From: Prorocentrum cordatum
Taxonomy: Eukaryota > Sar > Dinophyceae > Prorocentrales > Prorocentraceae
Assembly: GCA_963575745.1 (NCBI GenBank)
Contig: CAUYUJ010021159.1
Location: 176,927 to 240,926, forward strand
Length of the DNA stretch: 64,000 nucleotides
Direction of reading: 5' to 3'
Positions 1-11,503 of this stretch are shown piece by piece (the stretch's first letter is position 1; every line of letters starts with the position of its first letter). Position numbers and translations under genes: made by a program. Below the pieces are notes generated by a model that saw only the letters and a list, made by a program, of their open reading frames with translations, was not told where the DNA came from and searched no databases.

Positions 1-1890
1 ATTCTGGGGTTTGGGTCGATACGTCTCTTGTTGAAGAGCCGTTCAGCCGTTGGGGGTCACACTCGGGCCCCAAGGCCATCACAAATTGATGCGGCGCTGA
101 AGAAGCCCCTAGATCTTGGTTGTTTTTGGCGCCTGTTTCAAGCAGGTGGTGTCCCCCATAGGACGCACTATTGCGAACAGTCGCACTAAGCAGAGGTCCT
201 GAGCCAGACCTCCCCCCTTCCGCCCCATGTCCTCACGCCGAATGAGAAAAACGTTCACCAAGTCTCAGGGGAGGAACGGGGGTTGGGAAGAGGGCGGTGC
301 ACAATCGGCTGTGTGCAGCTGGCTTCGGTCACGCCGCCGGGTGCTGTCCTCGATGCCTTGCCGCTTTCTGGGCCGGGACGCGCCGGGACAGTTGGCCGCC
401 TGCATCCGATTCGCGATCCATCTTCTGACACCCCACCTCCCCTTTCGTCCACGCCGACTCGCCCCCCTCTGCTGGGGTGGCCAAGAAGAGCATGGAGGAC
501 GAGTAGGGGGTCGACTACAGAACTTGTTCACCCCAAGGTGTTTCAGTCGAAGCTACAAGCAATACGTAGACTGTTCAGTATTTCCTATGAACATTCTACG
601 CACTTCGATTTGACGGAACAGCACATTCTGAGGTAAATTGATTCTGTAATCGATCACCTATTCGAAGAGGGGATCCAGTTTTTGGACGGTTGCGCTCGTC
701 TTGGGCCTCCGAGTGCCACTTTCTTTTGTTGCTGCGTCCTCGTGTGTGAAGCCCCTTTTCCTTCCCCGCGGACTTGGCCGGTGATCTCCACCAGGGGACT
801 ATTCGGACGCACCCCAGTCGAGGATGTACGCGACCCCCTCGTGTATGCCCGAGTAGCCCAGTCGAGAGTCCCAGTGCGTGGGGGAGAGGTCGCCGGGACT
901 CCTGTTGTACAGTGGAGGCGCGCATCAAGGAATTGGATGCTTTCCGTCAGGGTAACTACCTGGGGTTTCTCCGCTGCGCTGCGCTGCGCTGCTACTTCCC
1001 GCGGGCGCCGCGGAGGTGCGCTCGGTCTGACCTGGGCTTCCCCCCGACCTGCACGTCTCGCGCGGATTCTCGGGGTTGGGTCTCTTATGAGGGCTTCGTG
1101 CGGCCAAGTCCGCCTTGCAGGCGCTGATTCCTATAGCCACTTCCGCCGATTTCTTGGACTTGAATTCGTTCCCCATCCGAGGCCCGCAAACCATCATGTC
1201 AATAATTTTGGTCCCCAGGGCCCACTGAGGCCCCAGGGGCCCAGATTAGTGAGGGTATGTTTTTTTTCCCACGTAAAGACTCCGAAATTCATCATGTCAG
1301 TAAACCGAACCCAGGACGAACGTCAGGGGCCGCATTGCTGCTGTGATGCAACAGTTCTCGTACCCCATGTCCTCGGGGGCCTGTGGATCAGTCCTCAGCG
1401 CTGTGAAGGCTGACGAGTCGGACATTTGCATGCAGCTGGACGATGTTTGGGTGCCGTTTGTGCAGGTTTCCTGGAACCCTTTTTTGGGTGCTGTGGGGCC
1501 TGCTTGTGTCGCCGGGGAGGTTTCGAGACTCCCGTGCCGCGTTTGCCTCGGCTGGGGGGGGATTGAAGTTCGGGTTTGGTGGCTTGTGGAGGGGAGCGTA
1601 AAAATATTGGGGGAGGATCGCACATGCGCGAAACACCACAAAGGGTCAGCGGATTTTGATTTTGGCGTCTCCCGCCATTTTTCTTGGTCCCCCTTCTTCG
1701 GATGCAACTCGGAGAAGGTCAAATTCTGATTTTGCCCTGGTCCGAAATCCAGCGAATCTGGCTTAATCCCGCTTGATCCCGCTTAATCATGCAAGTCCGA
1801 GGCCCACTCCGGCGTAACAGCCCCCCGAAAAGGGCTTAATCTTCCTTGGTCCCTCCGACGAATACCTCCCAGCAGTTGCCTCCGAACCCT
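1..1890. other. No convincing gene; non-coding
   Basis: Short open frames occur on both strands but overlap one another and show no consistent codon-position bias, domain or motif. Around 306-460 the sequence loosely resembles the interior of the TCGGGCCG-type TIR elements seen at 7.3, 9.1 and 60.7 kb, but the left arm is not recognisable, so it is not called as a copy. Confidence 0.5.
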
Positions 1891-1897
1891 CCCCCCC

Positions 1898-3917
1898 GTG
1901 GCCATCGCGGTCGACCCTGGCGCCGTTGGCGATGGCGTCGTCGACAGCGACGGCGATGGCGGCGGCGCCCCCAGCCGTTTCGCCTCTGGCGCCAGGCCCG
2001 CCGAGAGCGCTCGCCGCGGCGGGGGCGTCGCGCCCCGCGCGCGCGCGGCCGCCGCGGCCCGCGGGCGTCTCGTGGCGGATGCTTCCCCGCGGGTGCGTCC
2101 TCACCCGATGGTGCCAGCGGATTTGGCAGGGCCCTCACGACCATGGGCGGAGGCGCTAGCGGAGGGCATGGCCGCCGATGTTCCGTCGGCACATTGGGCG
2201 TTTGCGGGCTGCGAACGGGCGTCGTTGTGCGAGCACGCGCGCGAGGGGAGCAAGGACGTGGTGCTGCCCATCGCAGACATGCTGCATCCGTCGGACGAGG
2301 ATGAGGTGCTCCGCGTCGCGGCGGCGCACCACGAAATTGCGGCGCGCGAGGTTCGGGGTGGGGCGCCGCTGGCGGCGTGCTCCCTGCGAAGAAAGAAATC
2401 GAAAAAGGTACGCGCAAGCAACGGAGGGGACGAACATTGCGTCCCCGATCTGTTCCGCGCGCGTCCACATTCCCATGGGTGCGAGGCAGGCGCGCGAACC
2501 GACAATCGTGGGAACAGCCGTTCAAAGCAGCCCAGGGGGATCATAGAGTGGTGGGCAGTTTTGGCGGGTGCTCCATTCCGAAGGTGGAGTTGCGCTTCAG
2601 CGAGGAAGCGCACCTGCGAGAGTTCCAGTGCGAACCGGGCAACGGCGTGCTGGACCTCGAGAGGGACGCATGGTGGAGGGAAGGACTTTGATGATCGGTT
2701 TGGGGCACCTCCGACGGCTGTCGGCGAGGTGCCAATCTCGCGTTGCCCGGGATATCAGTGACGCGAGCGGGGCTGCGCAGAGAGGGGTGCGGCGTGGCCC
2801 GCATGCAGCGCGCCACTATGGGCATGGTGCAATGTGGAGGTGGCGACGCCGATGGGGGTGCCGAGCGGCCGACATCCCGACGGACCCACGGCGCAGTATA
2901 GCAAATGATTCGATGTTGTTTTGCTGTGCTGCAGCCCGAGTGCCACGTCGTTGATCTTTTCCTTCTTGAGATGCAGTTCCAGAGCGGGGATGAAAGCGGG
3001 AAGCGTGCGTGGCTGTTGCTGGATAGCGCCGTGGGGGTGCGCGGCGGGCGGCCGGCGGCGCGGGGGAAAGCCGCGAGCTTCACGTTTCAATGGCGAGGAG
3101 TATTGAGGCAATTGCGGCAGCTCGAAGAGGGGGGCGGCAGGAAAGGGGGGCCGCGCTTCCTTGCGCGGGCAAGAAATTGGGCTCGGTCGTCCAAGTTTTC
3201 CTGCCGACCAACCGCGCCGCGACGCAGGACGACCTCCCGCGTTTCGCTCGCCGCGCGAACGTTCGACGCGTGGTCGTCGGGCGCCGTGCCCAGACGATGA
3301 CGAACTGCGGTCGCGGGACCTGCGCGAACGTCGACGTGGAAACGATGGAAAAGAGGGCGACAGAGTTGCCCGCGGACGGCGCGCCGCTGGGAATTGTTCG
3401 GCCACTGCCCCGTGATGCGACATTCGACAAGGTCATGGCGCAGCAGATCGCGACGCCTGGCGACCTGGCTCGAGATCCTGCGGGGGCGGCCGCTTGCGAC
3501 GTGGACGCGCGGGTCCCGAGTGCCGCCGCGATGGTGGGGTCGTCGGTGGGCGTGGTAGACGCGAACCGCGAACATGTTGCGGCAGGGCGCCCTGGGGCAT
3601 CTGTCCGGGGAGTCGCTCGCGGGGGTCGAGGGCGTCGGCGCAGGCGCGGCGTCGAGCGCCCAGGGGGCTGCAGTGGCTGGGGGGCACGCAATCTCGCGCT
3701 GCGCCTCGCGAGTGCGCGGGCGGCCATCGCGACAGGCCTGAGCGCGGCTGCGTCGGGGGCGGGGGCGAGCGGGCATTGCGTCCGCATGGGCGAGCAGGGT
3801 GGGATCATGCTCGGCGCGAAGGGTAGTCGCCGTCGAAACCGGATCCTTGTAGACCTCTTCCTGGCCGATATCTCTCGTTGTAGGATTAGCGCAATCGGAA
3901 TTCTGATGGTTGAGTGA
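1898..3917 (+). pseudogene. Decayed protein-coding region, family not recognised
   Basis: Three plus-strand segments read like protein but lie in different frames: about 2130-2420 (ending in a Lys/Arg-rich stretch), 2530-2691 (containing LERDAWWREGL) and a long frame at 3090-3917. No splice junctions that would join them were found, and equally long frames run on the minus strand because the GC content is high. The simplest reading is a relic of a coding sequence, perhaps a retrocopy, that has taken indels. No domain is recognised. The 3090-3917 frame could instead be a chance ORF. Confidence 0.22.
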
Positions 3918-4889
3918 CCCCTTCAGGGTCGGGTAGATCTTTCGGGGTCGTTCGTAGATCTTCCGCGATCGTTAAAGATTGCTGATGATGGCGAGAACCA
4001 GTATTCTTGGTCAACGTGGGCCCCCCGGAATCCTTGCCGCGTTTTCCGCGTCAGCCAGGGGTCCCGCAGGGGCGCGAAAGTACCGGGGCGGGAGCTTGCG
4101 GACCAGGGGGAATGAGATTATGGGCAGGGGGGGAGATTGGGAGCGCACGGCGGAATGGGAATGGAGTCGGGGAAACGGCGAGGGCGAGAGGCGCAGACGG
4201 GGGGGCGGGGACGATGGGGGGGCGCGATGTGGAGGGGCCGGGCAATGCCAGCGCGATTCAAGGCGGTCTAGGGGAAGGGGGCGAGATGCCGAGAACGAGG
4301 AAGAGCAGATGGATGGAGGGGCGGGGGGGTCAGGAACGCGTGCTTTTCGTTGGCGACTTCTCCACGCGGGCGCTTATCCCCCGCCGAGTGGGCCCTTTCC
4401 CCCCCCCCCCCTGCTGCCGCAGTTCCCCTCCCCCAGGTCTTCCGCGCGCTCCTCGTTCCCACCCTCCATCCACGCTCCCCCCCTCGCCCCGCCCGCGCCC
4501 CCTTGCCCCGCCCTTCCAGTCGCCCCCTTTTCTACAGACCCGCTCCCCGTGTCTTCGGGCCCGCTCCCCCTCGTTTCTCGGGCCTTCCCCGGGGGCGGGC
4601 GGTGGAAACCGTCGGGCCGAGATTGGGCGCCCAGTTTCAGTTGTCTCGCGGCCCCCATCTTCGGGGCAGCTGAGCGGGTCGCGTGCTGGGGCAGGGCGAA
4701 GCCTGTCACTGAACGCGGGGGCGGCGCGCCGCGAGGGGGCAGCGCGGGGGCGCGACCAGGCGGCGCAACTCGCGGCGAGCGCCCGGGCTGCCGAGGTAGC
4801 GACCGAGGCCCGGGTCGCCGGGGGCATGGGGGGGGGGGGGGGCGTTCGAGAGGGCAGGGCGGGCCGGCTGGGCGGCGGGGGGGGGCGCG
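3918..4889. other. GC-rich non-coding stretch
   Basis: The first part contains a G-rich stretch on the plus strand, followed by a C-rich one (about 4390-4580). Long frames exist on both strands but are of low complexity and run into the neighbouring repeat arrays. Nothing else is supported. Confidence 0.45.
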
Positions 4890-5230
4890 GGAAGGAGGCG
4901 GAAAAAGAGAGAGAGAGAGAGAGAAAACGAGAGAGAGAGAGAGATGGAAAGAGAGGGAGAGAAAAAGAGAGAGAGAGAGAGAACAACGAAATATGAGAGA
5001 CGAGAGACGAGAGACGAGAGGCGAAACACGAGAGACAAGAGGCGAGAGACGAGAGACGAGAGACGAGAGACGAGACGAGAGACGAGAGACGGGAGACGAG
5101 AGACGATTGAGAGGGAGAGAAAAAACAGATAGAGAGAGAGGGAGAACGAAAAAAAGAGAAAGAGAAAAACAGAGAGAGAGAGAGAGAGAAGGAGAGGGAG
5201 AGAGGGAAAGAGAGAGAGAGAGGGAGAGAT
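4890..5230. repeat. GA-rich microsatellite with GAGACGA units
   Basis: Runs of GAGAGA flank a central block (about 4992-5106) built from GAGACGA/GAGAC-type units. All frames through it are Arg/Glu-rich on the plus strand and Ser/Leu-rich on the minus strand, as expected for simple sequence. Confidence 0.9.
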
Positions 5231-5241
5231 AAACAAAACTT

Positions 5242-6309
5242 GCGGCCGCCCACTTTCGCCGCCCACTTTCGCCGCCCTCTTTCGCCACCCATTTTCGCCG
5301 CCCACTTTCGCTGCCCACCTTCGCCGCCCACTTTCGTTCGCCACCCACTTTCGTTCGCCGCCCACTTTTGTTCGCCCACGTTCGCCGCCCTCTTTCGCCG
5401 CCCCTTTCGCCGCCCACTTTCGCCGCCCACTTTCGCCGCCCACTTTCGCAGCCCACTTTCGCCGCCCACTTCCGTTCGCCACCCACTTTCGTTCGCCGCC
5501 CACTTTCGCCGCCCACTTTCGTTGAATTTCGCTCGCCGCCGTTGGGCGGCGAAAGTGGGCGGCGAAGTGGGCGGCGAAAGTGTGGGCGAAAGTGGGCGGC
5601 GAAAGTGGGCGGCGAAAGTGGGTGGCGGCGAAAGTGGGCGGCGAAAGTGGGCGGCGAAAGTGGGCGGAAAAAAAGTGGGCGGCGAAAGTGGGCGGCGAAA
5701 AAGTGGGCGGCGAAAGTGGGCGGCGAAAGTGGGCGGCGAAAGTGGGCGGCGAAAGTGGGCGGCGAAAGTGGGCGGCGAAAGTGGCGAAAGTGGCGGCGAA
5801 AGTGGGCGAAAGTGGGCGGCGAAAATGGGCGCGGAAAGTGGGCGGCGAAAGTGGGTGGCGAAAGTGGGCGGCGAACGTGGGCGGCGAAAGTGGGTGGCGA
5901 AAGTGGGCGGCGAAATTGGGTGGCGAAAGTGGGTGGCGAAAGTGAGCGGCGAATGTGGGTGGCGAGCGTGGGCGGCGAAAGTGGGTGGCGAACGTGGGCG
6001 GCGAAAGTGGGCGGCGAAAGTGGGTGGCGAAAGTGGGCGGCGAAAGTGGGTGGCGAAAGTGGGCGGCGAAAGTGGGCGGCGAAAGAAGGTGGCGAACCTG
6101 GGTGGCGAACGTGGGTGGCGAAAGTGGGCGGCGAAGGTGGGCGGCGAAAGTGGGCGGCGAAAGTGGGTGGCGAAAGTGGGCGGCGAAAGTGGGTGGCCAA
6201 AGTGGGCGGCGAAAGTGGGCGACGAATGGGTGGCGAAAGTGGGCGGCGAAAGTGGGTGGCGAAAGTGGGCGGCGAAAGTGGGCGGCGAAGGAGGGAGGCG
6301 AACGTGGGT
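5242..6309. repeat. Large inverted array of a 13-bp unit
   Basis: From 5242 to about 5540 the unit GCCGCCCACTTTC repeats head to tail. After a short palindromic turn centred near 5542 (GCCGCC GTTG GGCGGC) the reverse-complement unit GAAAGTGGGCGGC repeats to about 6309. Variants such as GTTCG, GTGGGTGGC and GAACGT are scattered through both arms. The 13-bp period gives a 13-residue period in every frame (39 nt), so long open frames cross it on both strands. The arms are unequal, about 300 and 765 bp, and the whole could fold into one very long hairpin. Confidence 0.95.
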
Positions 6310-7286
6310 ACGCTTGTCGTGAATCCGTCTCTTCCTTGTCGTGAAGCTGCTTGTCGCGAAACCATCCCGGCCATGCGGCTGGCAAGCGGACGAGTGCTTC
6401 CGCACCTGCAAGAGGACCCCTCCCGAAATTTCAGTTCGTCGTTGGACAGAATTTCGAACGCTCGCCTCAGAGGACCGCCCTGAAGTGCATGTCGCGCGCG
6501 CCGGATCCGCTGGGGCGCGCGTGGCAGTTCGCGAATGTTCAGGGCCGCAGAGGGGAAATAGGAGGATGGGGAATGTGGCGGGCCGCGAACTGGGTTGTGG
6601 GCTTGAAGCTACCCGGATGGCTGATGGGGTGTCCCGGGTGCGTGTTGGAACCAGTTTTGGTGTTTCTTGGGAGGGTCTTCGGGGGTCCTGGCAGCATTTT
6701 GGGGTTTTGTTGGGTTTTTCGTGGTCCCCGCGGGGCCTCGTGGTTTTTTTCGAGCAACGTGGGAGCGTCTCGGGGCCGACGGGTTCAAATGTCCGTTCGG
6801 TCTCCACGTCGGCGCTTTCTTTTGGGAACCGTCCTGGGGCCCTGTGGGGCCGTCTTGGAGGCTTCTCTGGCGAGGCTTTCGGGGGCCATCGTGGGCCCTT
6901 GTGGGAGCGTTTTTGAAGCGTTTTGGACGTATTCAAAGCCACAACACCGAATATGTTGAGCATTGATGCTTCCCGATGGGTATTGGGCGATGTCTCATTG
7001 TCGGGGCTCTTTCGGGGAGGCATTTTGGGCTGCCTGGAGGCCGTTTTGGGGCCCTACCGTATCGGGAATTTTTTTTTCGGAAAGCCTCGGTTGTCTGGGC
7101 GTTCTGGAAGGGATTCGCGGGGAGGCCAGAAACCCCTTGGATGAATTCGGCAGGGGGTCGTGCCGGGCCTGGGGGGGATCAAATTCCAGGCTTGAATCCC
7201 TGGGGGATGATCCTGAAAAGGGGGAAATCTCATTCGCAAGGGTCGGCGGAGTGGCGTCGACGTGCCCTCCCTATCCCTCCGATCCG
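6310..7286. other. No gene seen; T/G-rich degenerate repeats
   Basis: The stretch 6640-7080 is rich in TTGGG, TCTTGG and GGGGCC words in loose tandem order, similar in style to 42.07-42.51 kb. No frame shows coding bias. Confidence 0.4.
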
Positions 7287-7473
7287 TCGGGTCGGACGAA
7301 GCGGGGGGGAACCCGGGAAAAGGGGGGCGGGTGCCAAAATTCTGCTGCGTAATGCAGCCGGTTTCGGCCCCGTCGTTGGGCGTCTTCCCCAATGCCTTGG
7401 CGCATCCGGCGCCTGGAGGCGCCCGGCCGACTCGCCGCCCCCCCCTTTGCTGACCCCCTCCCGTCCGGCCCGG
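7287..7473. mobile_element. TIR element family C (TCGGGCCG type), degenerate copy
   Basis: The left end reads TCGGGTCGGACGAAG and the right end is its approximate reverse complement (CCGTCCGGCCCGG). The interior TGCAGCCGGTTTCGGCC matches the copies at 9.1 and 60.7 kb. The flanks ATCCG and ATTTG agree at only three of five bases, so the target duplication is weak. No transposase is encoded, so it would be a non-autonomous (MITE-like) element. Confidence 0.55.
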
Positions 7474-8008
7474 ATTTGCCAGGAGCTCGGCACGGGCGTG
7501 TCACGGCGGCGCGGCGAGAGGGACGGCGCGCGGGATCGCGCCGGCACGGCGTCGAGCTTCGGCTCGAGCTTCAACAACGACATGGCCCAGGGCATCGCGA
7601 ACAGAGACAGGCCCCCTCGAGGGGGTAAAGAGCGACTTGGCCGTAAACCTCTGGATATCCGCGTGGCCGTTTTGGGTCGGCGCTGGCTCCCCCGTCGTGG
7701 CGCCTTGGGCACCTCTCAGGCGCACCCCGCGCACCAGGGAGGGGGGGGGCCCATCGCCGATTCAAGACGTCCGCTCCGAAACTTGATCGTGGCGATCTGG
7801 TTCGCGCTTCCTTTCACGCGAGTCCAGACATAATCCAGCAAACACTCGCAATTTTTGTTCGCCGCTGGTGGCCGCTTGCGGGCTCCAGGGTCGTCGACAG
7901 ACGGCCCAGGACGCAAACCTGACCCTGGGGAGAGTTGTCGAGACGTCGAGGGGCCCCACATTGGGAAAGAGTCGCAGCGCAGCGTGGGTAGGGGGGCGAG
8001 GGGTCGGG
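7474..8008. other. No gene seen
   Basis: Overlapping short frames on both strands. Nothing in this stretch is supported as coding or structured. Confidence 0.35.
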
Positions 8009-8403
8009 CGGGTGGTTATGGGGAACGGCCCCTACAAGGGTGAAGAAAATGGCCCGCCCTTTTCTGCACCCCCGATTTCGGTCACCCCACATTCCCATGC
8101 GCCCAAAGGGGGCGACCATTTGAGTAGGGCAGTTGGGTGCATGGAAGCCCTCGGCGGGTGGTTATGAGGGATGGCCCCGACATGGGTGAAGAAAACGGCC
8201 CGCCATTTTCTGCACCCCCGATTTCGGTCACCCCACATTCCCATCCGCCCGAAGGGGGCGACCTTTTTGAGCATGGCAGTTAGGTGCATGGAAGCCCTCC
8301 GCCTTCCTGAGACCCCCGAATTGGGAGAGAGTTTCCGTGAGGGTTGTGGGGCTGAGAGGGGGCGACCTTTTGAGAATGGCAGGGGGAGCATGGAAGCCTT
8401 CCC
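8009..8403. repeat. Tandem repeat, about 147-bp unit, 2.x copies
   Basis: Two adjacent units (8009-8155 and 8156-8304) share GGTGGTTATG, the block around CACCCCCGATTTCGGTCACC and GCATGGAAGCCCTC near the end. A third, decayed partial unit runs to 8403 (GGGGGCGACCTTTTGAG, GCATGGAAGCC). Confidence 0.85.
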
Positions 8404-9071
8404 GCCACTATAGCCTTTTGTCCCGCTCTCGGCCTATCGATTCCGGTGGGTTTCGGATTCACCATCGGCCACACAATGAGTTTCCATGACGAACACGTGT
8501 TGAACGTCTTTGGTCCCTCGTGGGGCCCTCTTGGGTGCTCCTTGGTGCTCCTGGGCCGTATTGGAGAGATTTTTGAGGCCTCTGAGGCCGTCCTGGATCC
8601 GCGAAAACTCGAAAAGGTAAGAACGCTAAAATCTCGACAGAAACACTTGCAGCGACGAGCCGCCAGCGGCCCCACGCCTCCACACCCGAGAGCCCGAGGA
8701 CGCTCCACCGAGTGCCTGGCAGCACGGCGTAGCCGATGTGGGGCCTTCGGAGGCCTCCATACGCCCCGAACTCTGGAGTCGTGATGTGGTCAATCCTGGC
8801 TCGGGGCCGGAAAAGAGGGGGGTGATGACCAGGAGGGGGTGGACATCATGGCGGGGGCCATGATGTCTCCCCATATTTCATGGCGCCTCTTCTTATTTCA
8901 TTACGTCCCTGGACCCCCCGCTGGGCCGCGCACATGCCGCCGGTCATGATCTGCACCCCCTCGTCTTGGACGCCCCCCTCTTGGCCGCTCCCGACTGGCG
9001 AGGTTCTTCGGTCCGACCCTGGCGTGGCAGACCGGCCCTCAGAGGGTACGGGGGCGATCGGGCGTGGTGTG
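8404..9071. other. No gene seen
   Basis: No frame in this interval shows a domain or codon bias. Only overlapping short open frames are present. Confidence 0.35.
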
Positions 9072-9266
9072 TCGGGCCGAACGAAAGGGGTGGATAGGGA
9101 AATGGGGGTTACGAAATCTGCTGCATGCAGCTGGTTTCGGCCTCGCCGCCGTGCCCATTCCTCGATACATGGGCGCCTCCCGGCGCCGGGAGGCGCCGGG
9201 AAAATCAGCTACGTGAGCTGATTCTCAAACTCCCCCTTTGCTATCCGCCCCTGTCGCCCGGCCCGA
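9072..9266. mobile_element. TIR element family C, intact copy with 5-bp target duplication
   Basis: About 39 bp at each end form imperfect terminal inverted repeats, starting TCGGGCCGAACGAAAGGGG and ending in the complement GTCGCCCGGCCCGA. The element is directly flanked by GTGTG at 9067-9071 and GTGTG at 9267-9271. The interior contains a short palindrome around AATCAGCTACGTGAGCTGATT. A near-identical copy lies at 60675-60868. It encodes no protein and behaves as a MITE-like element. Confidence 0.85.
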
Positions 9267-9356
9267 GTGTGGAGCACACGCAGTTCTCATGGGGCAAATC
9301 AAGACGCCGCCGGAGGCCTGGGCAGTCGTCAGCAGAGGGAGGGGAGAGGGCTTGAA

Positions 9357-9455
9357 GGTGGAGGAGGAGGAGGAGGGGGAGGAGGAGGAGGAGGAGGAGG
9401 AGGAGGAGGAGGCGGAGGAGGCGGGCGAGGAAGAGGGGGAGGAGGAGGAGGAGTG
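9357..9455. repeat. (GGA)n microsatellite
   Basis: Almost pure GAG/GGA triplets on the plus strand with occasional G-run interruptions. Confidence 0.95.
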
Positions 9456-9707
9456 TGGTTTTCATTTTCTTTCGCCCAGGGGGAGGGGCGGCCTCGTCGC
9501 CTCGACGGGATGCGCCTCGGACTTCTGGTCGGAGCGCACTCTGCCCCGCGTCCTCGTTGTAGTCGTCGTCGCTCTCCGACTCTCAGTGATCCTCAGGACG
9601 TGTGTTAGCCCAGCGCAGTGGCCCTCGCCTCGCCCCCCCCCCCCTCTGCGGCCGCCCGTCCTTGTCCCCTTTTTTCCCGCTCTTGCATGCCGGCCATTTC
9701 GCTACAA

Positions 9708-9752
9708 TCCTCCTCCTCCTCCTCCTCCTCCTCCTCCTCCTCCTCCTCCTCT
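9708..9752. repeat. (CCT)n microsatellite
   Basis: About 15 uninterrupted CCT/TCC triplets on the plus strand, 250 bp after a (GGA)n tract of the opposite polarity. Confidence 0.95.
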
Positions 9753-9759
9753 CGGGCTG

Positions 9760-11128
9760 TTCAGTCCAATCTGCGCTGGCGCCGATTGTCTGTCGCAGCG
9801 AATCACGGCAGGAACCATGAGTGTCCTTGCAAGCCAGCGCGTCCTTCAGGATGCTTGGCCATCTTGCTTGCTTGCTTGGCGTCCCCATTTATTTTAGCTC
9901 GCTTCGCCAGCGCAGACGACCCATGCCTAGCCGCCCACGCAGAAGTGTCAGTCCAACGTGTGGTTACCCCGTCCAGCTCCAGGGGTCGCCCGCATCCTGT
10001 GGCGGCCCTAGATGCACTGCCTGCGTCGTACGGAAGGGCTTCTGCGGACGGTCACGCACGCGTTCGCCCTGACACACGTTCTAATGGTCATCGACTTTCA
10101 CCCTGCTAGTCGTCGTCATCATTCTCGCCCTCGTCCTCAACCTTCTCTTCCCAATTACTCGTCGTCGTCCTTCGGAAGGTGGAGGGAGAATGAGGAGAGG
10201 AGGAGGAGGACGACGACGACGACCTTATCGGACACTCTCTCAGAAGTTACGGCTTTTTTGCTGACACATGATTAGTTTTGTTTATCCGGGGGGGCCATGT
10301 GCCATATGTGCATTATGATTAGTATTGAGACAAGGCTTATGTACTCTTCTGTTGAGCTGGGGCTGTTCTCTAGCGGCGTTCTGGCGGCAGCTGGTGGGGC
10401 CCTTCAGGCTTCGTGACGAAACTATGACGGGCGTAACTTGGCCCCGTCTCGATCCCAGTGGCCGATTGGGTAGATCTGATTCTAAGGACTTTTTTGACCG
10501 ATTGGGGCGAGAACTCTTCTAGTGTTTGTTTCGCATTTGTTTCACTGCGTCTGATGCCGCCAGGTAGGCCTAGACTATCAACAACTCGCCGCTCAGAAAA
10601 AGGAGGGAATTCGGGGGAGACACCCCAGGGGGGCTGGTCGTACGCTTCCCTATCGAAGATGGGTGCCCAACATCTGACAACATTCATTCGACAAAATTGT
10701 TGCCCAGACGGAAGCCCACAGGCTTGGGATTGGGGTCGCCATACCCCCCCGTGGGGCTGAATTGACATCTTGACATCGTTCGGGATCGCTCTGGACCGCT
10801 CTTACAACACTCCAGGCTTGCTCCGGAAAAGCACACTTTTTTTGATCCGCGGGTCGAGAGCGCACCTCTTCCGATCGAAGCTAAGCGGGCCGCGCACAGC
10901 TTTAATTAACAGAGGGGGGAAGGCAGAAGGAGGGGCCTCACGACAAGGCCAAGAGAGGGGCTCTGGAAGAGCACACTCCGCAGCGAAAGAATATCCCCGA
11001 CCCCTGTCCGGGGGAGAGTGCTGGCAGGTTGCGCTCCTTTTTTTTGTCGAGGCGCGCGTTCGCCCCAACGTCGGCGGCCCTCCTTGAGGGAAGGGGCAGA
11101 TCGCCAAACGTATCGTTTGATTGCTTGG
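9760..11128. other. No gene seen; flank of TIR element and retroelement
   Basis: Only short overlapping frames. 10,120-10,225 is mildly GA/CGT-trinucleotide rich. No exon-like codon bias is visible. Confidence 0.35.
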
Positions 11129-11257
11129 CTTGGCATCGCTCGGACGTGTGGATTTTTCCTTCGGCGAGGACCATCCAAGAACATCCTTGATCATTTCGCG
11201 AAAAAACCACTCACGAAACCGAAAACAACAGGGAATGGACGTCCGAGCGATGGCCAG
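11129..11257. mobile_element. TIR element family A (CTTGGCATCGCTCGGACGT), copy 1
   Basis: The left terminus CTTGGCATCGCTCGGACGT pairs with the right terminus ACGTCCGAGCGATGGCCAG. The 129-bp body (TTTTTCCTTCGGCGAGGACC, then CTTGATCATTTCGCG) matches copies at 38.25, 40.34 and 60.9 kb. TTGG flanks both sides (11125-11128 and 11258-11261), consistent with a short target duplication. Confidence 0.85.
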
Positions 11258-11503
11258 TTGGGGCTGGGGATCGTCATTCCACGGGGGCGCCTGGAGCAGA
11301 AGCGGTTGCGCCCTGGTCGCGATTGCGGGAGTGGCGGGCGACGCGGTGCGAGATCGGAGATGAGCATTGGCACTCTGTCTTTTCTTGGGGTTGCCTCGTG
11401 TCGACGCGTGGGCGTTCACAGGCCCTTGGGGGCTTGGAGTGTCATGGTGGGCTGATCCGCTGGGGGGTGAGTTCGGTCAGCTTGGGAGGTTTCCATCCAG
11501 GTG

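Noticed and set aside
3080-3808. Long minus-strand frame opposite 3090-3917
   Set aside because: Arg/Ala/Pro-rich, with no motif and no splice sites; expected by chance at this GC content.
5242-6309. CRISPR-like array
   Set aside because: The units are contiguous 13-mers without spacers and invert midway, and the genome context is eukaryotic.
4330-7023. A minus-strand open frame of 897 codons and several 300-670 codon frames over the same place
   Set aside because: They translate the 13-bp array and GA microsatellite. A 39-nt period keeps all frames open, and the products are simple repeats.
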